This document shows, piece by piece, positions 8,479 to 18,290 of a DNA stretch of 64,000 nucleotides. The first letter of the stretch is position 1. Each line of letters opens with the position of its first letter. This DNA is from Pseudoalteromonas sp. OOF1S-7. Its GTDB lineage: Bacteria; Pseudomonadota; Gammaproteobacteria; Enterobacterales; Alteromonadaceae. Under the pieces are notes generated by a model that was given only the letters and a program-made list of their open reading frames with translations, ran no database searches and was not told the origin of the DNA. The stretch covers positions 186,001-250,000 of the forward strand of contig NZ_JAKRFZ010000002.1 in NCBI RefSeq assembly GCF_022347765.1. Direction: 5' to 3'. The translations under genes were made by a program, and so were the position numbers.

Positions 8479-9001
8479 ATTCTCTCCTTTGTGGTTGTCG
8501 CAACACTATGTTGCGCTGAAAGAAAGGCAAAGATAAAACCTCAAGATAACTTTAGGTCAATATGTTTTTTAGAAATTATATTTTATGAAGATATTCCCCG
8601 CGTGGAACTTTGCAGCCAGTGAGTCTTACGCCATCCCGGCCTCCGAGCCCCTTGTCATCCCGACCTCCGAGCCCCTTGTCATCCCGACCTCCGAGCCCCT
8701 TGTCATCCCGGCCTCCGAGCCGGGAACCATCCAGAAGACAACATAAATACCGCAGATAAAAAACGGGTTTTCAGGTTATGAGATAAAGTTGCCTCACCGT
8801 GTCGCCGGTAAGCAGATCCCGTGTCGAGCACAGGATGACCGAGTAATGAGCTCAGTAGGCTGATTGTTGGTACGTATGTGCAACATCTGAAAATCAAAGC
8901 TGACACAAATCACTTTTATCTGTGTCTCAATTTGTTTGTATCGCCATATAGAAAAACAACCAATTGAACTCCCCTAGCCAACTCCAGAGTTCACTCATTG
9001 A
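8479..9001. other. Intergenic region with REP-like repeats
   Basis: The first ~150 bp are AT-rich and hold the VOC gene promoter. From about 8630 to 8840 it consists of the first copy of the REP-like family described below. The remainder (8841-9001) shows nothing recognisable. Confidence 0.6.
8632..8840. repeat. REP-like repeat block, partial diverged copy
   Basis: Four tandem 24-bp units start at 8632, 8656, 8680 and 8704, each CATCCC(G/A)(A/G)CCTCCGAGCC plus spacer; the last ends in a GCCGGG palindrome half. These are followed by GGAACCATCCAGAAGACAAC, CCGCAGATAAAAAACGGG and CCGGTAAGCAGATCCCGTG, the same order as in the 9.4-10.7 kb array. It is more diverged than those copies (several units read GACC). 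Confidence 0.9.
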
Positions 9002-9286
9002 TTAAATTGAATAGTACATATCCCGCCAATCAAGGTTCACTTTTTCAATGAGTTCAATTTTCCAACTTCGTCGCCAACGCTTGAGCTGCTTCTCTCTCTT
9101 GATTGCACTTTGAATGCTTTGGCTAATTTCGAAGTATACAAGGTTAAAGACCTCATACTTGGCCGTAAAACATGTTGAATCGACTTTAGTCTTGTGCTGC
9201 CAGACCCTTTTCTTCAGATGCGTAGTAACACCTACGTATAAAGTCCCATAGGGAGCCGAAGCCATGATGTAAACATATGCTTGCAT
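9002..9286 (-). CDS. GIY-YIG domain protein (UPF0213-like small nuclease)
   Basis: 94 residues. The N-terminal AYVYIMASAPYGTLYVGVT matches the GIY-YIG core, with the first tyrosine pair in YVYIM and LYVGVT. A conserved Arg lies in KKRVWQHK and the catalytic-type Glu in AIKREKQLKRW. This small family is thought to be structure-specific endonucleases. The gene lies between the diverged repeat block (8632-8840) and the main repeat array (9388-10690). The two possibilities are a nuclease acting on repeat hairpins or an accidental neighbour. The gene appears intact, and start choice is weakly supported by a purine-rich stretch upstream. Confidence 0.85.
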   Translation of the reverse strand: MQAYVYIMASAPYGTLYVGVTTHLKKRVWQHKTKVDSTCFTAKYEVFNLVYFEISQSIQSAIKREKQLKRWRRSWKIELIEKVNLDWRDMYYSI

Positions 9287-9387
9287 TAGAAAATCCTTTT
9301 CCTCTTCTCAAAATAGGATCTTAGTCCAGATTAAACATGCAGGCTTATTAAATATACTTAAGACACGCTATAGTTGCCCACTGTATT

Positions 9388-10690
9388 GCCGGTAAGCAGA
9401 TCCCGTGTCGAGCACGGGATGACCCAAGTGGGGCCTGGCAAGTCAGTGTCTAAAACACGCTGCCCACAAAATTTGTTGTATACAGTGCTACTGAACTCCT
9501 TTTACCTGACTCTACTCCATGCGCCATTCAAGGTTCCTAATCGCAGTCATCCCGGCCTCCGAGCCCCTTGTCATCCCGGCCTCCGAGCCGGGAACCATTC
9601 AGAAGACAACTTAATTACCGCAGATAAAAAACGGGTTTTCAGGCTATGTGATAAAATTGCCTCACCGTGTTGCCGGTAAGCAGATCCCGTGTCGAGCACG
9701 GGATGACCCAAGTGGGGCCTGGCAAGTCAGTGTCTAAAACACGCTGCCCACAAAATTTGTTGTATACAGTGCTACTGAATTCCTTTTACCTGACTCTACT
9801 CCATGCGCCATTCAAGGTTCCTAATCGCAGTCATCCCGGCCTCCGAGCCCCTTGTCATCCCGGCCTCCGAGCCCCTTGTCATCCCGGCCTCCGAGCCCCT
9901 TGTCATCCCGGCCTCCGAGCCGGGAACCATTCAGAAGACAACTTAATTACCGCAGATAAAAAACGGGTTTTCAGGCTCTGTGATAAAATTGCCTCACCGT
10001 GTTGCCGGTAAGCAGATCCCGTGTCGAGCACGGGATGACCCAAGTGGGGCCTGGCAAGTCAGTGTCTAAAACACGCTGCCCACAAAATTTGTTGTATACA
10101 GTGCTACTGAATTCCTTTTACCTGACTCTGCTCCATGCGCCATTCAAGGTTTCTAATCGCAGTCATCCCGGCCTCCGAGCCCCTTGTCATCCCGGCCTCC
10201 GAGCCCCTTGTCATCCCGGCCTCCGAGCCGGGAACCATTCAGAAGACAACTTAATTACCGCAGATAAAAAACGGGTTTTCAGGCTATGTGATAAAATTGC
10301 CTCACCGTGTTGCCGGTAAGCAGATCCAGTGTCGAGCACGGGATGACCCAAGTGGGGCCTGGCAAGTCAGTGTCTAAAACACGCTGCCCATCAAAATTCG
10401 TTGTCTATAGTGCTAATGACCCTGTTGTGCCTGACTCAGCTCAATGCACCATCTTGAGTTCCTAACCACTGTCATCCCGGCCTCCGAGCCCCTTGTCATC
10501 CCGGCCTCCGAGCCCCTTGTCATCCCGGCCTCCGAGCCGGGAACCATTCAGAAGACAACTTAATTACCGCAGATAAAAATCGGGTTTTCAGGCTCTGTGA
10601 TAAAATTGCCTCACCGTGTCGCCGGTAAACAGATCCCGTGTCGAGCACGGGATGACGGAAGTGGGGCCTGGCAAGTCAGTGTCTGGAACG
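9388..10690. repeat. Tandem array of four ~300-bp REP-like units
   Basis: GCCGGTAAGCAG (GCCGGTAAACAG in the last case) recurs at 9388, 9672, 10004, 10312 and 10621, so periods are 284, 332, 308 and 309 bp. Each unit carries the CCCGTG...CACGGG palindrome, a unique-looking middle (GTGGGGCCTGGCAAGTC to CGCAGTCATC), a 24-bp sub-array, and GGAACCATTCAGAAGACAAC with AAAAACGGGTTTTCAGG. Period differences match whole 24-bp subunits: 2, 4, 3 and 3 copies. Copies differ by a few bases, with the last being most diverged. Plus-strand frames of ~100 codons through the repeats are by-products of repetition. Nothing else is present before the RND gene. Confidence 0.93.
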
Positions 10691-10759
10691 CACAGCTCAC
10701 CAAAAACGATAGAGGACAAAGCACTCCCGAAACCACAGATTCGGGGGCGCTCAAGCGGA

Positions 10760-13700
10760 CTAGGCTTTGGCCGCTGATTGACTCAGATGGTGTTGTGCTG
10801 CGAGGCCTCTGTCTTCGAGGATCACATACAGGCATGGCAGGATAAACAGCACCAACAAAGACGACGCCGCAATGCCAAACAACAGGCTTACTACCAGGGG
10901 CTGTAAGATCTGTGCCTGCAAGCTGGTTTCCATAAGCAGTGGTAACATACCAGCTACGGTGGTCGCTGTAGTGATAAACACTGCCCTGAATCGCTCCCGT
11001 GCAGCCTGCACCGCAGCCTGATGTGCATCCAGCCCTTGTTTTTGGTGCTCTTTAATATAAGTCACCAGCAAAATGGAGTCATTCACAACGATCCCGGCAA
11101 GTGAAACAAACCCCATCATACTGGGAATGGTAAAATCATAACCCAGCAAGACATGGCCCCACAGCGCACCGATCAGCGCCAGCGGGATGGCCAGCATGAC
11201 CATCACAGGCTCCATATAGCTTCTGAACTGAAAGCTCAGAATAATAAAGACCCCCACCAGCCCCATCAGAAACTTCTTGCCAATCGACGAACCGGTACTG
11301 CCACCTTCTTTTACTTCCCCTTCATAGCTTACAGCCAGCGACGGATATTTAGCCAGTAAAGGCGCCACCACGGTTTTTTCAACCGCAGCGATGATCTCAC
11401 CGGTATTGGCAATAGCCGCGTCAACGTCACCAATTATGGTCACCGAGCGCTGACCATCAACCCGGTTAATCCGCGCATAGCCCCGCGCGGGGATCAGCTC
11501 TGCCACTGCAGACAGGGGGATCTGCCTGCCGTCGGCCAGGGTGATCGGGTAATTCTGTAACTGCCACCAGGACGACTTATCTGCTTTTCTCAGCCTGACG
11601 TCCAGCTCAATGGTTTCATCACCACGCTGAAACTCATCGGCCTTTTGACCAAAGAAAGCAGTTCTCAGCTGATTGGCGATAGTTGCGCCATCGACGCCCA
11701 GCGACATTGCCCCGGGCAGAAGGCGCACCAGCCATTCTTCTTTACCCGGACGCAGGTCGTCCATCAGGTTTTGCACCCCATCGTATTCGGCCAGCGCCTG
11801 CTGAATTTCGAATGATGCACTCGACAACATGGCCAGATCGTCGCCATACAAGCGGATCTCAATTGCGCGCCCAGCAGGCCCCACTGCCGGCTGCTTAAAC
11901 GCCAATGCCAGGGCTCCGGGGATTTCACCAACCGCTTCGCGCCAGCGGTCCTGTAACAACAGCAAACTGGTATTGCGTGTTTCAGCCGTCAGCAAATCGG
12001 CACGCACCGTCGCCACATGGGTGCCGTCCTCACCGGCATCCTGATTGCTGTTGTATTCCACAATCACGTTTTGCACCAGCGCCTGTTGACCCGGTTGTTC
12101 CGGCGTAAACGCTTCATCCAATTTGTTCAGCTCATTCACGGCACGCTCAACCAGCTGTTCGGTTTCATACAAAGGCGTGCCCTGTGGCATCAGCAGGCGC
12201 ATTTCAAGAATATCGCCTTCCAGCTCAGGAAAGGCTTTAAACTTCAAAAAGCCCCCTGCCATCAAAGAAATACTCAGGAAGAACAGCGCAAGCACTCCAC
12301 CCACTGCCGCATAGCGATAGGTCACTACACGTTCCACCCAGTCGACTAACACCTCAGTGCGAAAACGTTCAAAGCGCTGGTTAAACCGTGCCTTAAAGCC
12401 AGATGCCGGCGCATCCTGTTTTTTATGCAGTGAATGCAGCAAATGATTAGGCAGAATAAGGAAGGCCTCAACCAGGCTCACAACCAGCACGGCCAGTAAC
12501 ATTTGCGGAAATACTTTCATGATCTGGCCGATATCGCCCGCAATAAATGCCAGCCCGACAAACACAGAAGCGGTGGTTAAGAACGACGACAATACGCCGG
12601 GCGCAACCTGCTTAACGCCTTTGATCACCCCCTCTTCCACGCCTTCGCCACGCTCAACATGACTGGCAATGCTTTCGGCAATCACAATGGCATCGTCCAT
12701 CAAGATGCCGATGGCCATTAACATGCCCACCATAGAGATCATGTTGATGCTCACACCCAGTACCGTCATCAGCCAGAATGCGCCAAGAAACGATATCGGC
12801 AGACCCATAGATACCCAGAACGAATAACGCCAGGTAAAAAACAGCCACATCACAGCAAATACCAGTAAAAAGCCCTGCCAGGAATTCGTCGTGAGCATAG
12901 CCAACCGGTCGGAGACAATTTTGGCCTGATCGGAAGTCAGTGCCATCTCTATCCCAGCGGGGATCTGCTGGCGTTCCAGTTCAACAAATTCATATACCTG
13001 CTCAACCAGGTCCAGTGCATCTTGCGCTTTGGTTTTCTTGATTTTCAGCAAAGCACCCGGTTTGCCATTAAACTCAACTTTTGCCTCGTCCAGTTCAAAC
13101 CGTTCGGTCACCTGACCTAAGTCTTTAAGCTTAAGTTGCCCGCCCGACTGAGTGCTGGCTATTACCAGCTCACCCAGCTCTTCGGCCGTTACGCCCTGCT
13201 GATCAAAACGAATTTGCAGTGTTTTACCCTGGGTTTCTAAATTACCGGCGGGCAGCTTGATATTTTGTCGCTCAATGTGACTGACCACATCGTTAATCGA
13301 CAAACCGTACTGGCGCAGCAAAGCCAGAGACAATTCAACTCTCAGCTGGCGGTCAGAAAAGCCATGGATCTCTACCAAAGAGATATCCGGCAGCCGCTGT
13401 AATTTGCGCTTAACCGACTCGGCATAGTCTTTTAGCTCAGCCGCAGGTAAATCGGCACTTATAGCCAGCGTGATCAACGACTCAGTGCGGCCAAGCTCTT
13501 TAATGACCGGGCTTTCGGCTTTATCGGGAAAGGTGTCGATGGCGTCGACTTCGGTTTTTACATCCGACATCAGCCGGGTTATATCGCCACCTTCTTGTAT
13601 CTCAACAATCATTTTGGCCATGCTTTCGCGCGCTTCGCAGGTGATCTGCTCAATATCACTGAGTCCGTCCATGGCTTCTTCAAGCGGCACACATAATGCA

Positions 13701-13876
13701 AGCTCAGATTCTTCCGGGTTGGCACCTGGGTATGGCACGCTCACCTGAATTTGGCTTGGTGCGATCTCAGGAAAAGTTTCTCGCTTAAGCTGAGGGAGTG
13801 CACTCAGCCCAAGCACAATAATGGCCAGCATCAGCAGGTTGGCCGCTGTCGGATGACGAGCAAAATAGGCAATCAT
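10760..13876 (-). CDS. RND-family efflux pump inner-membrane subunit
   Basis: 1038 residues, full length for AcrB/MexB-type pumps. N-terminal TM start MIAYFARHPTAANLLML and the periplasmic RETFPEIAPSQIQVSVPYPGANPEE motif are typical of RND proteins. Middle membrane block holds the paired Asp of TM4 (GILMDDAIVIAES), which relay protons. The C-terminal membrane block has GFVSLAGIVVNDSILLVTYI. The pump exports drugs or lipids as a trimer with the membrane fusion protein encoded just upstream (4-bp overlap), in exchange for protons. No outer-membrane factor gene is adjacent, so it probably uses a TolC encoded elsewhere. Substrate unknown. The gene's 3' end lies about 70 bp from the repeat array. 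Confidence 0.93.
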   Translation of the reverse strand: MIAYFARHPTAANLLMLAIIVLGLSALPQLKRETFPEIAPSQIQVSVPYPGANPEESELALCVPLEEAMDGLSDIEQITCEARESMAKMIVEIQEGGDITRLMSDVKTEVDAIDTFPDKAESPVIKELGRTESLITLAISADLPAAELKDYAESVKRKLQRLPDISLVEIHGFSDRQLRVELSLALLRQYGLSINDVVSHIERQNIKLPAGNLETQGKTLQIRFDQQGVTAEELGELVIASTQSGGQLKLKDLGQVTERFELDEAKVEFNGKPGALLKIKKTKAQDALDLVEQVYEFVELERQQIPAGIEMALTSDQAKIVSDRLAMLTTNSWQGFLLVFAVMWLFFTWRYSFWVSMGLPISFLGAFWLMTVLGVSINMISMVGMLMAIGILMDDAIVIAESIASHVERGEGVEEGVIKGVKQVAPGVLSSFLTTASVFVGLAFIAGDIGQIMKVFPQMLLAVLVVSLVEAFLILPNHLLHSLHKKQDAPASGFKARFNQRFERFRTEVLVDWVERVVTYRYAAVGGVLALFFLSISLMAGGFLKFKAFPELEGDILEMRLLMPQGTPLYETEQLVERAVNELNKLDEAFTPEQPGQQALVQNVIVEYNSNQDAGEDGTHVATVRADLLTAETRNTSLLLLQDRWREAVGEIPGALALAFKQPAVGPAGRAIEIRLYGDDLAMLSSASFEIQQALAEYDGVQNLMDDLRPGKEEWLVRLLPGAMSLGVDGATIANQLRTAFFGQKADEFQRGDETIELDVRLRKADKSSWWQLQNYPITLADGRQIPLSAVAELIPARGYARINRVDGQRSVTIIGDVDAAIANTGEIIAAVEKTVVAPLLAKYPSLAVSYEGEVKEGGSTGSSIGKKFLMGLVGVFIILSFQFRSYMEPVMVMLAIPLALIGALWGHVLLGYDFTIPSMMGFVSLAGIVVNDSILLVTYIKEHQKQGLDAHQAAVQAARERFRAVFITTATTVAGMLPLLMETSLQAQILQPLVVSLLFGIAASSLLVLFILPCLYVILEDRGLAAQHHLSQSAAKA

Positions 13877-15183
13877 AACACCGGCTCCCCGGCAGCAGTC
13901 GTGCGCAGCGCTCGGCCTGGTACAGCCGGGATCACATCACTGAGCACCACCACATCACCTTCGCTGACGCCCTGTCTGATCACGGTGCGACCATTGGATT
14001 CAAATGCCACTTCTACAGTACGAACAGCCAGCTTGCCGTCTTCCAGCAGGTAAAGCCTGTCGCCATGCAGCGCTTGCGATGGCACCGACAATAAAGGCCG
14101 GGGCGCACCTTTTACCTTTGCTTCAACATACATGTCGCTGATCAGTGGTGGCCGCTTACCCGGCTCAAATGCTTTGTAGTCAAAGGCCACATCCACAATC
14201 AGAGTGACGGTATTGCCTTCGGGGTCGATACTTTCACCCACACTGCTCAGTTTGCCCTGCCAGCTAAACTGCTTGTTACCAATGTACAAACTGATCTGGG
14301 CATCCAGATCCCAGGTTTGTACATCCGGGAATTCGCCTTCGATAAGTTGCGGCGACAAGTACTGACCAAAGTGGCGCATGTCACTCAATGCCACCTGAAC
14401 GGGGATCTCCATCAGATCGGTACGGTGCGCCGTCACCAGGCTTTCACGCTCGGCCACCACTTGCTGCATTTCAACGCTTACGTCGGCAATGCGAGCGTCA
14501 AACGGCAAGGTCAAAGTGGTTTTTGCCAGTTTACGTTCGGCCTCACTGAGACGGGCCTGGGCCAGTTTTACTTTGGCCTCGGCCACTGCCATGTTGTCGG
14601 GATGCTGGTTTACGGCATTACGCACATCCAGTACTTTTTGCTCCTGTGCCCAGACATTGGCCTGCTCGGCATCTACCGTAGAAACCGACACAGAGCCCGA
14701 CTTAAGCAGCCCCTGTTTTCGTTTTAACTCTTTTTGCAACACGCTCAGGCGCTGCTCTTCGAGGCGCAAAGACAAAGACAGCTTTTCGTCGTTCAGCCTG
14801 GTGCGCGACAATTCGGCCTCAGCCGAGTTAAGATCAGAGCGTGCCTGAGCCAGTTTAAGCTCGTAATCGATCGGGTCGATTTTCAGTAGCACAGTGCCCG
14901 CTTTCAGTGCTTTGCCTTTTTCCAGTTTGGGATGCCGATAAATTACCCGGCCGCTAACCTCAGACAGCGCCTGCCAGCGCTCCTTGGGGCGCACCCGACC
15001 AAACCCAGTCACATAGGGCGCTATCCGAGTGGTTTTGACTTGTGCTGTGTCGACCAGCAAAGCCTCTGCACCATTATTGTGTTTTTGTGGCGGCTTTTTG
15101 CCCGACGCCAGGGCGATTAAAATCACGATCCCCAGCACAGGTAATACCAACAGCCAGCGTCTTTGTTGCCAGTTAATCTTCAT
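13873..15183 (-). CDS. RND membrane fusion protein (HlyD/AcrA family)
   Basis: About 436 residues from ATG at 15183 (MKINWQQRRWLLVLPVLG); an upstream in-frame start at 15210 is less likely. One N-terminal membrane segment or signal anchor (about 10-27), then the barrel/lipoyl half YVTGFGRVRPKE..SGRVIY, a long coiled coil rich in Gln/Glu/Lys/Leu (about 110-220), and the C-terminal barrel. It bridges pump and outer-membrane channel in the periplasm. The stop overlaps the pump start by 4 bp, and the start overlaps the end of the TetR gene by about 11 bp, so the three genes are one operon. Confidence 0.9.
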   Translation of the reverse strand: MKINWQQRRWLLVLPVLGIVILIALASGKKPPQKHNNGAEALLVDTAQVKTTRIAPYVTGFGRVRPKERWQALSEVSGRVIYRHPKLEKGKALKAGTVLLKIDPIDYELKLAQARSDLNSAEAELSRTRLNDEKLSLSLRLEEQRLSVLQKELKRKQGLLKSGSVSVSTVDAEQANVWAQEQKVLDVRNAVNQHPDNMAVAEAKVKLAQARLSEAERKLAKTTLTLPFDARIADVSVEMQQVVAERESLVTAHRTDLMEIPVQVALSDMRHFGQYLSPQLIEGEFPDVQTWDLDAQISLYIGNKQFSWQGKLSSVGESIDPEGNTVTLIVDVAFDYKAFEPGKRPPLISDMYVEAKVKGAPRPLLSVPSQALHGDRLYLLEDGKLAVRTVEVAFESNGRTVIRQGVSEGDVVVLSDVIPAVPGRALRTTAAGEPVL

Positions 15184-15814
15184 GCGATTCTCGCTCTTTA
15201 AAGCAGCCATATTTGAACATATTGGCGTTATGAGTTGCCATCTTTGTCAGCTGCTCATCGTTAAACTCTATACCCATTGCTTTGGCCATGCCTTCGCGCA
15301 TGTACCAGGGGAAAATCAACAAACCCATCAGGTTTAAAATCAGCAACCTGTCATCCAATTCTTCTTTGATAAGCCCCTGCTGTTTAAACTGCGCAAGCAT
15401 GCCAAAGAAAAAGGGTTTGCGAGTGTTTTGCAGCTTGTCTATCAGATAGTCCCGGCAAATCCCCTGCTCCAGCACAATTTCTTTAAACATCAAAATGGGA
15501 AATGCCGGGGATTGTTTGATTACGTCATAGAAAATATGAAAAATATCTTCCAAGTCAAACGGCTGATCCTGTCCTATCGCTTGCTCAATACCTGCGATCA
15601 CTTCACCGGTGACCTCCATAAACATAGCCTTGTAAAGGCCTTCTTTGTTTTCAAAGTAATAGCGGATCAGCGCAGCATCGACTCCTGCTTCTTGTGCCAG
15701 CATACGCGTAGTCACATGAGAATAGGGTGCCGTTGTAAAACAGCGCCTGGCAGCCAGCACTAGCCGTGCTCTGCCATCTTCATCGTTTTTATCGGGACGA
15801 CCTCGGGTTTTCAT
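15173..15814 (-). CDS. TetR/AcrR-family transcriptional regulator
   Basis: About 213 residues from ATG at 15814, preceded by CAGGAG 5 nt upstream; a longer in-frame start at 15865 has no RBS. N-terminal HTH with MLAQEAGVDAALIRYYFENKEGLYKAM, the standard TetR recognition helix. C-terminal ligand-binding helices include LIFPWYMREGMAKAMG and resemble the AcrR/CecR group that controls efflux. It is the first gene of the operon and overlaps the fusion protein start, so it probably represses its own pump. The operator is expected just upstream (about 15815-15880) but I could not pick a palindrome. Confidence 0.9.
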   Translation of the reverse strand: MKTRGRPDKNDEDGRARLVLAARRCFTTAPYSHVTTRMLAQEAGVDAALIRYYFENKEGLYKAMFMEVTGEVIAGIEQAIGQDQPFDLEDIFHIFYDVIKQSPAFPILMFKEIVLEQGICRDYLIDKLQNTRKPFFFGMLAQFKQQGLIKEELDDRLLILNLMGLLIFPWYMREGMAKAMGIEFNDEQLTKMATHNANMFKYGCFKERESHED

Positions 15815-16444
15815 AATGCTCCTGTTTACATCTGCGCTGACGCTATGACTTATGCACCAGGCCAAGCGCAGGCGGTTAATTCAACACCTGATGAATAAAC
15901 TAATTTTAGGGCACAGATAATTTTTGACCACAGAAACAATTCTCCAAAACGCAGGAGTTTGATGAATTGCGTGGCTCAGGGTATCCGGATAAGGATGTCC
16001 TGTTGCATTGTTGGTGATCAGCTCTTGTGTTGATGAGTACAGGGTGACGGTGGAGGACCTGAACAAACTGAATTTAAAGCATCGTTTCCTTAACGCAGTA
16101 ACTATGACATGCCTCACCAAAGCCCTCCGCTTCCCGCCAAACCGGCCAGTCAGCCGCTTATCAACCTTGCAGAGCCAAACTAAGAGACGGTCGTCCATTC
16201 AGAATACCTGTTCAAAAAAGAAACATTTTGATAACTTAATCCAAGCTTATCCTGGCCAATTTGGGTTGGGTAGTAAGTTTCCCGTTAAAAAAGTTACAAA
16301 TGATGAACACATTAATATTCAGTTACGCTATTATTTAACACCATAACAACAGTTGCACTTACTCGCCTCAATCACGATGAGGTCACTGTAGTTGCAACTT
16401 GATCAGCTAACCTATTGAATAGCAATACTTGAAGGAGCCAAGGC
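15815..16444. other. Intergenic region, TetR operon promoter side
   Basis: Divergent spacer between the TetR operon and the hypothetical gene at 16445. Two open frames cross it: 105 codons on the minus strand (15881-16198) and 112 on the plus strand (16008-16346). Neither has an RBS, a recognised motif or convincing composition. It may hold a degraded gene. Confidence 0.4.
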
Positions 16445-16873
16445 ATGTTTGAACAGTTTAAGTCATGGGCAACGTCAGCACATAAGTCAGGCACAGACAT
16501 GTTTACATCAAACTTAGTGCCGTTGAGCGATGTACAAATTAAAACTGTATTTAATCAAGGGGTTCATGATATTGCTAAGTACTCGCGCAATGGCCGTTCG
16601 GTGTACATAAAACATGTGTATCTCAATCGACTTAACGAGACGGTAAAGCCAAACATCAGTGCCAACGACATTGACTTCTTTCGTTCATTAGACCAAATTT
16701 TTCAATATTGCTATGTGCTGGTTTATGTTAAATGCAACCGTTCAAATAGATATGATACCGCTTTTTTTCTTGATGATTACGAAGCGATAAAGGGGATCAG
16801 TAAAAGCGAAGCCATGCAGCGCCAGACCGATCTCACCTCTATTGCCAGAATAATACGAAGCGAGTTACTCTGA
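16445..16873 (+). CDS. Hypothetical protein, 142 aa
   Basis: Start is well supported by GAAGGAG about 9 nt before ATG. No signal peptide or membrane segment. Acidic-aromatic composition, with a central stretch FFRSLDQIFQYCYVLVYVKCN that looks like a buried beta hairpin and a helix-rich C-terminus SKSEAMQRQTDLTSIARIIRSEL. I recognise no family. It stands alone, divergent from the TetR operon and convergent with the metallopeptidase gene. Confidence 0.6.
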   Translation: MFEQFKSWATSAHKSGTDMFTSNLVPLSDVQIKTVFNQGVHDIAKYSRNGRSVYIKHVYLNRLNETVKPNISANDIDFFRSLDQIFQYCYVLVYVKCNRSNRYDTAFFLDDYEAIKGISKSEAMQRQTDLTSIARIIRSELL

Positions 16874-17096
16874 CACCCGGCCATCTGCGTCAGGATTACG
16901 ATCTGGCGCAGATTTGCCGGAAAAGAAGCTTGCAGTACAATAACATGACCTGACACTCAGAGACTCCTCCGACAACATACAAGTTGTTGCCCACGGATTG
17001 CCAGGCGGCGCCCTGCGATAAGGGTTGGTAATTGGAAAACACACGAAGCGGCAGCTCAAAACCGACTCAAACAACCAAGCGCTTCAGATAGCTGCC

Positions 17097-18212
17097 CTAA
17101 AACCTGTGTCCGGTGAGTTTTTGTCGCGTAACTTGGGCATAGCTATTGGCAAACTGCTCTTCCCGGGTTTCAAAAATTGACTGGACCGGGCCAAACCCAA
17201 GCAGATCACAGGGGTTTTCCTGTTCCAGACGCATATAATGTTTAAGTTGTGAACGGCCACGCTGCGAACTCATTAGATAGTACATAAATACCCAACTACT
17301 TCTGTACATCAGGCTTTGGGCCTTACCCCTCCAGGATCCTGCCGCTTCAAACAAACCATGTGGATGCACCAGGCTGCCCACCAGATAACTATTTCGCACC
17401 CAGGCACCATTAGGCTTGAGCTGGCTCAGATTCATGGAGGTTTCGATATACTCAAAATACTCCGCGGTTCCTTCATTAAACCAGCGCGGCGTGTTTCCAA
17501 TCACCGCCTGATTGATGGCATGCACCGCTTCATGAATGGCTGTGCGCATTGCTTGGGCCTCATTTCGATACTCGACCATCGCGATATTATGAGCAGCTTT
17601 GTAAATTCCTTGATTTCCTGCTGCACTGGAACCCAAAACGTCGAGCATTTTGCTGTAAGCGCGACGGTTATTGGCAATCACTATTCGCAACTTAACCTTA
17701 CGCATTGCTTCCAGGCCAATTATCCCAGCGTATGTGCGAAACACGGCATTCAGCCTGGCTTCGAGACGATTTCGAAAATCATGGCTCAGGGCACCTGAGT
17801 CTAATTCCAGCTCAAAATAGTCCAGCGCCTGATTAGACTTAAACTGGTATTCGGTCGCTCCTTGTTGCGGAGGTCTGTCTCCAAAGTGCGTAATACCTTT
17901 ATCATCTTGCCAGGTATAAATGCCTGCAGCACTTTGTATTTTGACCTTGCCCAACGCTGCGCTGTTACAACGATATTGCGTTGGAGCACCACATGCCGTG
18001 TGTTCAGTGTGATTGGCATCCAGCTCACCGGCCCGATGCCCAGCTCCGGAATCTGTACTTATGGGCTGCCCGGGGTTGACGCCGGCCTGTTCAGTGATCC
18101 CAGGTTCTGTGAATGAATCGCTCCCCAACCACACTGCAATCGCTTGCCGATTCAGGTATAAAGCCAATAATATAAGCGCAGTCAGTAACAAGTTTGATTT
18201 CCAGTCTCTCAT
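17097..18212 (-). CDS. Membrane-anchored zinc metallopeptidase-like protein with DUF4124 segment
   Basis: 371 residues. One N-terminal transmembrane anchor (about 8-23). A DUF4124-like segment GIYTWQDDKGITHFGDRPP (about 97-115) is followed by a DUF1570-like peptidase domain with HEAVH and NEGTAEYFE downstream, the gluzincin pattern of two metal-binding His and a third ligand Glu. This suggests a periplasmic zinc peptidase, possibly acting on envelope proteins. AAGGAGG lies 6 nt upstream of ATG. Activity is inferred; nothing in the neighbours fixes its target. Confidence 0.7.
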   Translation of the reverse strand: MRDWKSNLLLTALILLALYLNRQAIAVWLGSDSFTEPGITEQAGVNPGQPISTDSGAGHRAGELDANHTEHTACGAPTQYRCNSAALGKVKIQSAAGIYTWQDDKGITHFGDRPPQQGATEYQFKSNQALDYFELELDSGALSHDFRNRLEARLNAVFRTYAGIIGLEAMRKVKLRIVIANNRRAYSKMLDVLGSSAAGNQGIYKAAHNIAMVEYRNEAQAMRTAIHEAVHAINQAVIGNTPRWFNEGTAEYFEYIETSMNLSQLKPNGAWVRNSYLVGSLVHPHGLFEAAGSWRGKAQSLMYRSSWVFMYYLMSSQRGRSQLKHYMRLEQENPCDLLGFGPVQSIFETREEQFANSYAQVTRQKLTGHRF

Positions 18213-18290
18213 TATCCGCCTCCTTGGCGACTGAAGTGTTTTTGTCGAAGACCGGCATCATATCAGCAAAACACGCAATATCAGTATCAC

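Noticed and set aside
9374..10319. Three overlapping ~100-codon plus-strand ORFs beginning in the repeats
   Set aside because: They share almost identical sequence because the DNA repeats; each ends at a repeat boundary, none has an RBS or recognisable domain.
8632..10690. CRISPR-like array
   Set aside because: The 24-bp subunits are tandem without spacers, and the larger units carry their own palindromes; no cas genes.
15881..16346. Frames of 105 and 112 codons on opposite strands
   Set aside because: They overlap each other and lack RBS and motifs; a decayed gene is possible but unsupported.
16865..17074. 69-codon minus-strand ORF
   Set aside because: Lies in the spacer between convergent genes and overlaps the end of the gene at 16445; low-complexity look and no RBS.
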